From positions 321,773 through 364,272 of the forward strand of contig NW_005200600.1 of assembly GCF_000372725.1 (NCBI RefSeq): a DNA stretch of 42,500 nucleotides, given 5' to 3'. Each line of letters begins with the position of its first letter. Within the stretch, counting starts at the first letter, position 1. The notes under the pieces are model-generated. The model saw only the letters and a program-made list of their open reading frames with translations. It was not told the origin of the DNA and did no database searches. Below are positions 19,659 to 29,259 of the stretch, one piece after another. Source of the DNA: Emiliania huxleyi CCMP1516. Taxonomy: Eukaryota; Haptophyta; Isochrysidales; Noelaerhabdaceae. A program made the translations under genes and the position numbers.

Positions 19659-20192
19659 CAGCAGCAGCAGCCTCGTGCTGGCGTCCAGCGCATATCTTGC
19701 GCCACCCCACGGCCGTAACCGAACTTGTAACATTTTGCATTCCAGGATGGCGCGACGTATCCTGGGTTGCGTGGACATCTTGGAATGTGCGGTGCATCTT
19801 GAAATATGGGAAAATCAACTCAGCGTTCTTAGAGATACAAAATGCAACCTGAATTGACTTTTTGCAACTCAAGATGCCCTCTGCATCTCAAATTGCGGGT
19901 TCCGCCCCTGACGCGTTCGCGTAATATATGACTCGCAAGACCACGCGCAACGACCGCGCGGCGCGCGCCCCCCGCGCGGAAGGGCGAACTCCCCGTCTCC
20001 CTAACCGCCCCGCGCGGGCACTCACCTTCTCCAGTTCCACAGAGAGTGCGTGAGAGCCTGAGAGCTCCCCAGTCCCCACAAGACCCTCGATTCAGTTTCT
20101 TGTCGGTAAACCGCGCAAAACTCTCTCTCTCTCTCGCAACTCTCTCTCTCTCACCGGGCGAATGACCGCACCTCCAAACTGTCAACACCCGC
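19659..20192. other. Convergent intergenic region with inverted short words
   Basis: This stretch separates the ML gene (plus) from symplekin (minus). It holds ccaggat/atcctgg (19743-19764), gcaactcaagatgc/gcatctcaaattgc (about 19863-19895) and repeats of gcatcttg/caagatgc, plus a TC-rich run (20120-20155). No gene is seen. The short inverted words may belong to a small mobile or hairpin-forming element. Confidence 0.4.
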
Positions 20193-23100
20193 TCACAACC
20201 CGAGAACCCCCAAGGCAGCCGTCGGCACCGCGCCGCGCTCCGCCCTGGCGTGGGCGACCAGCTTTTGCTTGACGTCCGGGTGCGAGGCGAGGGCAGCCTC
20301 GAGCTGCGCCGGCGGCATCGCGTAGAAGAGCTCGCGCGAGAGTGGCATCGCCATCGAGCAGCAGCGCACGTAGCCCTCCCACAGCTTGGTCGCCCACACC
20401 TCACGCTCGAGAAGCGTGCGCAGCAGGCCCATCACCGCCGTGGCGGCGTCGGGCCAGTTGACCATCGTCTGGATGATGGTGCGCATCGTGAGCAGCGGCA
20501 AGGGGTCCAGCTGGACCACCTCTTCCAGGGCGGCGGTGAGCTCGTCACGCGTGAAGACCTCGCGCTCGTTGATGCACGCCTACGTGGCGGGGGAGCGGGA
20601 GGGGGCATATTTAGTCTCGCCGCAATTAGTCGAGGCCGGAGAGGCGGAGGTGCAAAGGGAAGGGCGGGGGCGGGGGTGGGAGGGGCGGGAGGGGCGGGGC
20701 GGGGGGGGGTTCGAAGGGCGGAAGGGCGGAAGGGCGGAGGGTAGGGGGAGGGTTGCCAGCCTGAACGGCGTCTATGAGCGCCTTGAGCGGCACGCCCCTC
20801 TCGCCGTCCTCGGGCTTGAGCAAGTGTAGCTGCAGCAGCAGCGCGCGCGGCGCGAGCGGCGGAGGCTCGGCGTGCGCCAGCGCCGCGAGCGCCTCGGTGA
20901 GGTCGCCCTTGTCGAGCCGCAACAGCGCGGGCAGCACCGCGACCGACTGCGACTCGTCCAGAAAGGGGAGCAGCGGCACGGCGTACGCGCCACCGTGCGG
21001 CCCCAGACGCGAAACCTACAGGACGGCTCCAGGAAGGCTCCGAGAAGGTTCCTAGAAGGTTCCTAGCCGTGCCCCCGACGCGAAACCTACAGGACGGCTC
21101 CGAGAAGGCTCCGGAAGCTGGCTCCTAGACGCGCCGCCGCGCGAGCCCGCCGCGCCACCAGTCCCAGCACGCCGGCCGTCAGCGCGGCGGGCACGGTGCC
21201 GCCCACGGCGGTGGCGCGATCGGCGAGCACCTGTGGAAATGTCCTCGACATGGCCTGGACGTGTCATGCACATGTCCTGCGGAGTGGCCCTCGGCGATGG
21301 CGCGCACGTGTAGCGCGAGCAGCGGAAGCGGTGAGGCGGCGGAGAGCGGCGGCGATGCGTCGGGCTCGCCTCTCAGTTGCGCGAGCAGGACCTCCGTGAC
21401 CGCCTCCATCGGCAAGTGCAGCAGCAGCCCCGGCAGCAGCTCCTGCACCGTCGCTTGCGCGGCGGCCGACGCGCCATCAAAGCCGGCAAGCAGCGCGGCC
21501 AGCATGCTTGGCGAGCGGTTGCAGAGCGCCAGGTAGAGCGGCAGCCTGCGCGCCGCCTCCTCCTCCTCCTCCGCCGCCAGGGCCGCCTCGAGCTCCTCCG
21601 CCGCGTGAGAGTGGGCCCGCGCGGCGATCTGATCGACGGCCGCCGCCTGGGCGACACCTTGAGGGAGATATGGGGAGATATGGGGAGATATGGGGAGATG
21701 TGCCTGCAGGTACCGCCTGGGAGACGCCTTCACCGGCGGCCATGCTCACGACAAGGCGGATGGAGGGCGCGCGGAGGGGGGCCGACCCGGCGGTGCACAG
21801 CTCGAGAAGCAGCTCGAGGCAGGCGGGCCGCCACGCGTCGCGCTGCAGACGGACAATTCACATGTCACGGAGCTGCGTCGTCGATGGGTGTCTGGGAGGT
21901 GTGTCTGGGAGGTGTCTGGGAGGTGTCCGGGAGGTGTCTGGGAGGTGTCTGGGAGGTGTCTGGGAGGTGTCTGGGAGGTCTGGCGTCTTGGAGGTGTGTC
22001 TCCGGGGTGCCACCGCACTTGCAGCGCGAGGTCACGCAGCGTCGTGAGACCGAGCGTCAGTCGGGGGCTCGCCGCGGAGGCGACGTCGGAGCGCAGCAGC
22101 TCCAGCACGGTGCGAGGCAGCCGCGGCATCTGCAGCAGCAGCTTTGTCCAGAGGCGGTCGTTTGGCGCGAGCCGCTCGTGGAGCGAGGCGAGCAGGACGT
22201 CGGCGAGCTCGTCGTACCGCTCGAGCGAATGCTCGCGGAACTCGGCGTAGGCCCACGCCAGCAGCAGCTCGTGCCGCTCGTGCGGCAGAGAGAGCGCGTG
22301 CTCGAGGAGCGCGCCTAGAGTGCAGCCTCGAGGTCACCGGTGTCTCTCGGCTCATCTCGGGTCACACGTGTTTTTCTTTTTCTCGCGAGCAGCGTGTCTT
22401 CGAGCGCGGGCCGTGTCCCTCCGGCTGGGAAGCGAGGTGCGTCGAGTGCGGAAGCAATGGTGACGAGGGAGAGATGGCGGAGAGGCGGCGGCGGTGGTGG
22501 TGGCAGTGGTGGTGGTGGCAGAGGTGTCCGTGGTAGCGGTGGTGCTTGTGGTGGTGGTGGTGCTTGTGGTGGTGGTGGTCGAGCAGCGCGCCCTGGTAGC
22601 CGCTCAGCAGCGGCTGTGTGCTCGCCAGCCTGCCCAGGATACGGTGGTGCGCCCCCAGCTGCCCTCCCACACGCAAGCTCGGCTCGGCGCCGGTTGCGAG
22701 GAGGGCAGCGGTCAGCTGATCGAGTAGCTGCTTCAGAGCCGCGCCCGACACCTCCGCCGGCGCCACCCCACTCACCCTCGACGCCGCCGCCGCGCCGCCG
22801 CTCGCGGGCACGGGCGGGGCGGAGGAGGCGGCGGCGGCGGCGGCGGTGGCGGTGGCGGTGGCGGCGGGCAGCTGGGCCATCGTCGCGATTGCGAGCTCCG
22901 CGATGAGCTCTGGCGCGAGGCGGCGGAGTACTGCGTCGACTTGGAGCGAGCTCGTGCTCGGCGCGGACCCGCGCAGCCGTTTAGACGGGCCGACCTCGAG
23001 CGAGTCGCCCTCTCGCTTTGCGCCGCCTCCGCCGCCGGTCGCATCCACCTCCTCGGCGAGCTCGCTCCTCGAGGGCAGCTCCCGTCCCTGCCGTGCAAGC

Positions 23101-24413
23101 GGGCGTCCGGCGTTGAGCTTAGGCACTGTCTCGTGACACGATTGTGGGCACCGAGGGTGCACTGGAAAGTATCGACATGGGGCACGGCGCAGGAGGCGCT
23201 GCGCTAGTACACTGTGTGTAGTGTGTAGTGTGTGGAGGTGGCACAGGCGACCGAATTCAGACGGCGAGTGCGTGTCCTCTCGAGTGCGTGTCGGGGCACG
23301 CGGAACTGTCTTCCGCAGCCAGGCTCGCGAGCGAGCCCAAGAGAGGGGCGAGGCGCGGGGAGATGCGGGGAGGTACTGCGGAGATGCGGGGGAGATGCGG
23401 GGGAGAGAATTGGGAGACATCCCGCATCTAGGAGGTGACGCCTGCTGACGCAGCACCACCTGCAGCTGGTTGCTGCCGCCCATGCTCATCAGCGCGCGGA
23501 AGAGCATCCGCTCCAGCCGCGCCTTGCCGTCGCCGCCGCCGCCGCCGCCCGCGCCGCCGCCGCCGCCCGCGCCGCCGCCCAACTGCTCCGCCGGCAGCGA
23601 GTGCAGATGCTTCACGACCGAGAGGAGCGCCGACTTGAGGGACTGCTGCACGTTGGCGCGGCTCGCGGCCGGCACGCTGATCTGCGCCGCGCTTGCGCCC
23701 GGCGCAGGCATCAGCCGCGACTGGCACGCGCTTAGCGCCTCCACGACGCGCGGCAGCGTCGCAGGCCGGGCGCGTCCGATCGATTGTGCGAGGGAGCTGA
23801 TCACGACGGAGAGAACGGTCGGCGAGGGCGGCGCGGTGGCGAGCGCGGTCAGCCGGCCGAGCGTCTCGTCCGCCCACGCGCTGTCGCCGCCGTCCTTGCC
23901 GCCGCCGCCGCCGCCGTTCGTGCAAGCTAGCACCAGCGCCTCGCAAAACTTGACGGCCTGCGTGCGGACCGCGTCGGTGCGCGCGGCGCTCGCCATCATC
24001 TCGGCCGCCTCGGTGCGCATGCCGTCGACGAGCGCGCGCACCTCGGCGAGCGCCTCCGGAAGAGGCTCGCCACCGGCCGCGACCAGCGCGAGCGCCGGCC
24101 GCAGCAGGCCAGCGCACGAGAGCAGGCAGCGCTTCACAACGGCCGGGCTCCCGTCGCCGAGCAGCGCGCGTAGCGCCGGGAGTAGCGTCGGCAGCACCGA
24201 CGGAGCCGCCGAGCCTAGGTCCTCCGCATACGCCAGCGCAGCTCGCCGCACTGCTGCGTCCGAGTCAGCGAGCAGCCCGAGCAGGTCTGTCGCCGCGGAG
24301 GCAGCGGCGCCGGCGTCGGCGCCGCTAGAGAGTGCGGCTTGTGCCTCCTCCAGCAACGCGACACGGCGCGAGGCGTCCGCCTCCGATGTGATCGCGGCGA
24401 GAGGCCCCTCCAT
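20193..24413 (-). CDS. SYMPK: Symplekin, scaffold of the pre-mRNA 3'-end cleavage and polyadenylation complex
   Basis: Eight exons join in frame to 1007 aa: 23442-24413, 22592-23117, 22019-22314, 21728-21842, 21281-21657, 21135-21230, 20761-21015 and 20193-20579. Exon 1 is the HEAT-repeat N-terminal domain (AVVKRCLLSCAGLLRPAL, AVKFCEALVLACT). The C-terminal half carries the symplekin-specific domain: PHERHELLLAWAYAEFREHS, PRLTLGLTTLRDLAL, LPLYLALCNRSPSMLAALL, VPLLPFLDESQSVAVLPALL and finally LLTMRTIIQTMVNWPDAATA and TKLWEGYVRCCSMAMPLS. Symplekin (yeast Pta1) links CPSF and CstF in nuclear mRNA 3' processing, and in animals also serves histone mRNA cleavage. Six of seven introns fit GC donors. 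The start at 24413 (MEGPLAA) could be moved upstream to an earlier Met. Introns carry minisatellites. The identification is firm. Confidence 0.9.
21001..21115. repeat. Direct duplication within symplekin intron 6
   Basis: The word gacgcgaaacctacaggacg followed by gctcc occurs at about 21006 and again at about 21078, each followed by variants of gaaggctccg. The downstream copy overlaps the acceptor of exon 7. It appears to be a tandem duplication of about 72 bases. Confidence 0.7.
21661..21702. repeat. GAGATATGGG minisatellite in symplekin intron 4
   Basis: Four copies of the ten-base unit gagatatggg (last one variant) fill most of a 70-base intron. The unit is shared with the PLA2-like intron and resembles the ggagatgcggg units in symplekin intron 1 (23350-23405). 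Confidence 0.8.
21887..21982. repeat. GTGTCTGGGAG minisatellite in symplekin intron 3
   Basis: About eight copies of an 11-base unit gtgtctgggag with few variants. It lies wholly inside the intron between exons 3 and 4, the only symplekin intron with a GT donor. Confidence 0.85.
22487..22585. repeat. GGTGGT-rich simple repeat in symplekin intron 2
   Basis: Degenerate ggtggt repeats (His codons if read through on the minus strand) occupy the start of intron 2. They make the minus frame appear open across the intron, but the flanking exons join only if it is removed. Confidence 0.75.
23340..23410. repeat. G-rich minisatellite in symplekin intron 1
   Basis: Units of the form ggggagatgcgg and gcgggggaga repeat four or five times. 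They share the GGGGAGAT core with the PLA2-like intron on the opposite gene strand. Confidence 0.65.
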
Positions 24414-25778
24414 GATCGATGCGGGGGAAGAAAGTGCGCCCCCCTGCGCCTGCGCTCCCATCCCTCCCTTGGGTTGTCCGTTTTCTTTCTTTTCTTTTGC
24501 CCTGCGCCGGGCCTTCAGGCCCGCGGATAGTCTCACCCCATCCCCAGGGCCTCCAGGGCTCGCACCTCAACCTCTCACAGGCTGCACTATATACATATTT
24601 TTGTGCACATACAGACAGACTTGTACGATCGGGGAGGGAAAAATATGGTCTATGATCCGAGGGGGCGAGGCCGAGGCGCGGGGGGGGGGGGGGCGGGGGG
24701 GGGGAATTTGTGTCTGTGCGTGGGCCGTGGCCCATCTCTCTCTCCGGAGCGGTCGGCTCTACTTAAATCTGTGTGTTTGTGTTTACTTTTTTTCGCCGCG
24801 GCGGTGAATAGCGGGCCGGGCGCCACCCGCGCCCACACGAGGGGCGGCTCGGCCTGCAGGACGTAGCTGAGAGTGTCACGCTGCGGAGGCAGCCGCCTTC
24901 GACCCGCGCTTCTTCTTCTGCGAATGCCCGCCTCTCCGTTGGCGTTGCTCCGTCGTCCCTGCCTGCACGCGGCCGGCCGGGCGAGAGGCTTGACACGATC
25001 CGACGCTGCGACCCTGACGCTGCTGCTCTAGCTATCAGACAACTGCTGACTGCTGCCACAATGTGTGACCGGTGCTGGCCCACTTGGCGGCCTTCCCGGT
25101 CAGTGGTGAGGCGCAGTTCAGAGCTGTCGATGGCGCGATGCCGCACTGGTCCCACATTGGTGACACGAGACCACCACGTTTGCCGGTCCAAGAGAGAGGC
25201 ACTGGCGCTGTCCTGAGAAAGTGCATGGTCCCTCTTGACTGCCCATGCGCGCGAGGCTGTGTAGGCATAGCCTCGAGAGTGCCAGCAGCCAGTCGCCGAG
25301 GCAGTTTGTGACGCGCATTGCGTCAGAAGCGTGCACACGATAGAAGGACACCTTCCTACTGACCGTAGGATCAGGTCGTCACTGAATGCTTGATACTAAG
25401 GCCGCGAGCTATGCAGGTGGTCAATTGTGCAGCATTGCACGGTCAGCAGCGCCGACAGGCTGTCGCAAGGCGTGATAGCATGGCCGCAAGTAGAGCTCTA
25501 CAGCGAATTCCCATGAAACAAGTAAAAAAATCGCGCAAAAAAGAAAAAAGTCCGGAAAAATCGGCGCCTGCGGCGAGCCGTGGGACCCCATCTCCCCCCC
25601 GCATGGATACCCTCCAGGGCCCCCGCCTCCCCCCAGAGCACACGAGAGTGCTGGCCGACGTCTACATATGACCGCTCCTACTTGACAGGGGTGCTAGCCG
25701 GGGGTCGCGCACTCCTCTTGTGTCAGACGGATGCAACTTGAGGTGTGCGACCCCCTGTGTCTGGTTGTCGACATCCGA
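24414..25778. other. Region upstream of symplekin, no gene supported
   Basis: It should contain the symplekin promoter. A TATATACATATTTTTGTG patch lies near 24590, G runs at 24680-24705, and an A-rich patch at 25522-25562. Open frames in 24763-25338 show no domain. Confidence 0.4.
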
Positions 25779-26618
25779 TCATGGCAGGCAGCGAGAGGTG
25801 GCGATCACAGTCTGCTGCGCGAGCGGCATGAAATTGCGTGGGGCCGCGGGCGGGAAGCCCACCATGCTCCTCTGCAAGCTCTCGTCGACCGAGGCGATGA
25901 AGGTGGAGCCCACGGCAGACAGCACGGCGCAGAGTTCCGCAGTTGCCGACTGCCCTCCGCCGCGGGCCTGCTCGGTGCTGCAGACAGCGTACGACTGGCG
26001 CAGCGCGAGGGCGGTGGAAGGCAGGATCCCGTGCTCAGTGGCTGTGAACACGATTTCGCGTGGGGGCAGCCAGACCTGCCGACTGCCCGGCGGCGGGACC
26101 TGCTCGAGCAGCGACTTCCACGCGGCTCGCGCCCTGTAAAGTCGCTCCGTACGAAAGACAGAGTTCGGCGGCGCCGCGTTAGAGGAAGCGGGCGACATCG
26201 CGGCGAGCTCGCGAGTGGCGGGCGGGCGAGACTTGGTACAGTTCGCGCACCAGCCCGAACGCGCGCAGTAGCTTGCGCACTGGCTCTTGTCGATGCCTCC
26301 ACGGACGTGGGCGGGCTGCTTGACGTGGGTGGACCGCGCCCGCTTGCGCCCGCTCATCTGCCCTGGAGACAGCTGGAGCGCGAGTCCTGAGGTCGACGAC
26401 GCCGAAAGAAGCTCGCGGGCGCGCGATGGAAGTACTGGACTGCTCCGTCGAGGCGTGAGGAGGGCTGCCGGCGAGACGCTGGCGACAGCAGCTCGCGGAG
26501 GCGAGAGGTTGACCAACGGACGCGGAGGCGGTGGCGAGACCATCTGGAGAAGGATGCTCGCCGCCTCGTTGTGGAGAGCCTCGCCGTGGGACGCCATCAA
26601 AGTCAGGCAGGCGAGCAA
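25779..26618 (-). CDS. Hypothetical reading frame of uncertain reality
   Basis: Not recognised. A 279-aa minus frame from an ATG at 26618 (MLACLTLMASHGEALHNEAA) ends with a plausible globular part (FRTERLYRARAAWKSLLEQ, VWLPPREIVFTATEHGILP, LCAVLSAVGSTFIASVDES). The middle is Pro/Arg-rich and could hide an intron; a stretch in another frame (VRKLLRAFGLVRELYQVSPA, about 26210-26290) also looks protein-like. I see no known motif. The true structure probably has two or three exons. Confidence 0.3.
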   Translation of the reverse strand: MLACLTLMASHGEALHNEAASILLQMVSPPPPRPLVNLSPPRAAVASVSPAALLTPRRSSPVLPSRARELLSASSTSGLALQLSPGQMSGRKRARSTHVKQPAHVRGGIDKSQCASYCARSGWCANCTKSRPPATRELAAMSPASSNAAPPNSVFRTERLYRARAAWKSLLEQVPPPGSRQVWLPPREIVFTATEHGILPSTALALRQSYAVCSTEQARGGGQSATAELCAVLSAVGSTFIASVDESLQRSMVGFPPAAPRNFMPLAQQTVIATSRCLP

Positions 26619-26680
26619 AGTCAGGCCTCAGGCGAGCCGTGAGCAAAGTCAGGCCTCAGGCGAGCCGCCCTCAGGTTGTC
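26612..26680. repeat. Tandem 29-bp repeat, with a third partial copy at 27279
   Basis: gagcaaagtcaggcctcagg/cgagccg occurs twice in tandem (26612 and 26641), followed by ccctcagg. The part gcctcaggcgagccgccctc recurs at 27280-27299. Dispersed copies this close suggest a local duplication or a short interspersed element. Confidence 0.7.
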
Positions 26681-27530
26681 AGTGACTCCAGTAAGGGCGT
26701 TTAGGGCGTCTCGTACGTGTACTCCCTTAACTCCAGCTGGTTTTTTCGCCCTGTTTCTTTTTCTGCTGTTGCTGCTGCTGTTACGTTCGGTCCCCGCGGG
26801 AAGCCCCGCGCATAGGACAACAACGTCTGTCCCACACACGCATAGACGCGCACATACATCATGCTCGGGCACCCCCCACACAAAATCTCTCTCTCCCCCC
26901 CCACAGTGTAGTGTTGTGAGCTCACAAGTACTAAATTGATAACTCTCAGCACTCACCGGCTAACAACATAGCTACAACTCACCACTCAGGTGGAAGTTAC
27001 GTGTTACGAAAGCCAACAACAAACTCTCTCTCTCCGTACTCCGACAGCCTCTTCCTTTTCTGTCAGTGTACAATGAGGTTGGCATGGTACCAACGCTACC
27101 CTGGGCCACTCGGTCACTCTCGTCGACGTTCAGACTTGCCCCATATGCTGCTGCCGGGCCTGGCCCTCAACGCGCAAGAATCATCCCGTGAGGGTGGGTG
27201 GGTGCGTGATGCGCGTCGAGCCGACGGCTTCTGTGGGTGGGTGGCGAGGTGAAACATGGAGGTGCTCATTATCTTACTTGGCCTCAGGCGAGCCGCCCTC
27301 AGGCCTTGCTTGCAGGGACTAGGCTCTAGGGACCTCAGCCGGCTTTCGCGCTTTCTATTTCTGCCAGTCTTCCCGTGCCCAGTGTCGTGCGAGGGAGTTT
27401 TGTTGTAAAATTACGTAAGAGCTACATACACTGAGAGAGATTTTCTCCCAGTAAGCTATAAGTACGTACACTGAAAATTCTATTTCACTCATCGCAAAAG
27501 TCTCTTCTCGTTTTTGGAGAACTGCCGCAC
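26681..27530. other. Intergenic stretch
   Basis: Lower-GC than its neighbours, with TC-rich runs and the dispersed repeat copy at 27279-27303. No gene is supported. The sequence cagtaagctataagtacgta near 27450 is AT-rich and could be a promoter region for the next plus-strand gene. Confidence 0.4.
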
Positions 27531-28968
27531 GTGTTTGTTCGGAACGAAATGTATGTGCCTCGGCCTCAGCACGCGTGCGGCCGCGCGCCTCAAGAGCGTG
27601 CGCCGCCGCGGCGCTGCCCCACCCCCTCGAACGACTTTCACGCGTGCAATTCGGGCGCTCGCGACTGGCTTGCGACCCCGGACTGCGATGGCGGCGGCCT
27701 GCCTCAGTGCTCCTTTTGCTCATCGTCAAACGCCACTGCATACTTGAGATGGATTACAGACGTCCTGGCTCAGAAGTACGCCCAGCGGTGTCACTCGTTT
27801 GTCGGCTACTCGGCGTCCCTCTCAACCGGCTGGTGCGTGCGCGCGCGCTATCTGCTGCCAGTCAACATCCCCGAGGGGTGCACCCTCTCATCACTACCGA
27901 CCGCGTTTGCTTCCTCAGGCTTCCGACAAATCGTCCCCCCGTCATTGAGGCCGGCTGCTTTTTTCGTTTCGTGCTCGCGCCGCCGCCGCCGTCTCCCGCC
28001 CCTCTGCTCACCGAAAACGAGGCGCAAGTGCAGGTTGCGCTCGATGCAGCGCAGCTTCCCTTTGCTGGCCCGGCCATGCGTCGCAATGTAAAGATCTTCA
28101 AGATGTTGGGCGACCGCTTCTTCCCGTGGGCGCGAGTGCTGCTCTGGGCGGACGGCAAGCTGCAGCCAGGGCGCGTGCGCCCGTTCGACTTTCACCTGAC
28201 GGCGAGGAATGCGACAGGCGGCGCATGCGCAACGTTTTTGCGGCTGCCGCCACATCGATACGCGTTTGGAAAGCGCGCCTCCCGGCTGCCACCGAGCAGC
28301 CTCACCCTCGCGCTGCATGCCGACACTGTGATCAAGTCCGCACGGTCGCGGAAGTCCGTGTCCGACTCGCTCTCCACGGTCCATACTCAGCTGGCGGAGT
28401 ATCGCGCCGCGGTCCCGGAGATCGATGCGTTCTCAACGGCGGCACTCATCGACAGCGCCTACTTTGTGCGCGACGGTTCATCTACCAGCTGCCGGCACCT
28501 CAACGCTGCGCTGGGCTGTGCCTGGCTGAGCGAGATTGCATGCTACTCTGACCGAGACCAACTGTCGTTTCCGATGGCATGCGAGCGCCAGCGCGGAGGA
28601 GTATGCACAACACAATCAGAGCACGATTCATGCTGTACTACATAGGTGCTTCACCGGCTGGGCCTGCGGGCGGCTGCTCTACCGCCTCCGCAGTCGCAGA
28701 CCGCGTTTCGCTGGCTGCAGGCATGGGTCGTTGATTCCGTGTCTGCGAATCTATGCCAAACCACTCAGCGCTGCCTCCTCTCATGGCCTAGGCCACGAGT
28801 CTGCCATGCGCGTGCGGAGCCGCGCGCGGAGCACGCGTCGCCATCGCGCCGTCAGCGCAGTACCACTGGTACTACACGCACGCGCTGTCCGCACCCGGAG
28901 GGCCAGGATCGCGAGTGCAGCCCCGTGCTCGCCGACATGCCACGCTGACAACTCTCGCGGCGTCGTAA
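27531..28968 (+). CDS. DUF616 (TOD1/MUCI70-like) glycosyltransferase-like gene, several exons
   Basis: The core (about 27920-28600) matches the DUF616 domain of putative glycosyltransferases (plant TOD1 and MUCI70): EAGCFFRFV, then RRNVKIFKMLGDRFFPWARV with LLWADGKLQ (family form RNAxxPKLxPHxxFP...WIDGK), and near the end ALIDSAYFVRDG and CAWLSEIACYSDRDQLSF, the most conserved block. An upstream piece in another frame reads DFHACNSGARDWLATPDC and RCHSFVGYSASLSTGWC and is probably exon 1 or 2. A last exon reading YHWYYTHALSAPG after a cag acceptor near 28859 may close the gene at TAA 28966. The intermediate splice sites are not resolved; GATG|GCATGC near 28575 is a candidate GC donor. A role in Golgi glycan synthesis is known only for plant members and is inferred here. 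Confidence 0.55.
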
Positions 28969-29166
28969 TACGTAAAGGCGAGGGCGACCAGAGGACGACC
29001 ATAAAAAAGACGCCTTCCACCTTTTTTTCTCCCGTTTATCGTATTTTCGCTCTCCTCTCTCCAGCGTCCAGGTCCAGCCCTCTCTGGGTGTTACTCTCGC
29101 TGTATACACAACTCACAAGTAAAGTTACGCGTTCTACCTCTCGTCATTATGGAGAGCCGAGACCCG

Positions 29167-29226
29167 TACATGCACATGCACATGCACATGTGCATGTGCA
29201 TGTGCATGTGCATGCATGTGCATGTA
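29167..29226. repeat. Palindromic ACATGC/GCATGT microsatellite
   Basis: A run of acatgc units turns at CACATGTG into gcatgt units, so the 60 bases are close to a perfect inverted repeat with 24-base arms. It lies 34 bases beyond the 3' end of the DUF1350 gene and could form a cruciform or a long RNA hairpin. Confidence 0.85.
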
Positions 29227-29259
29227 AGAACATGAAACTCGCTGCGCGTGCAGCATCTC

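Noticed and set aside
22487..22585. His-rich extension of symplekin
   Set aside because: It is the simple repeat at the start of intron 2; removing it joins conserved symplekin segments in frame.
23470..24807. 445-aa plus-strand frame rich in Ser and Ala
   Set aside because: Shadow of symplekin exon 1 caused by GC-rich codons.
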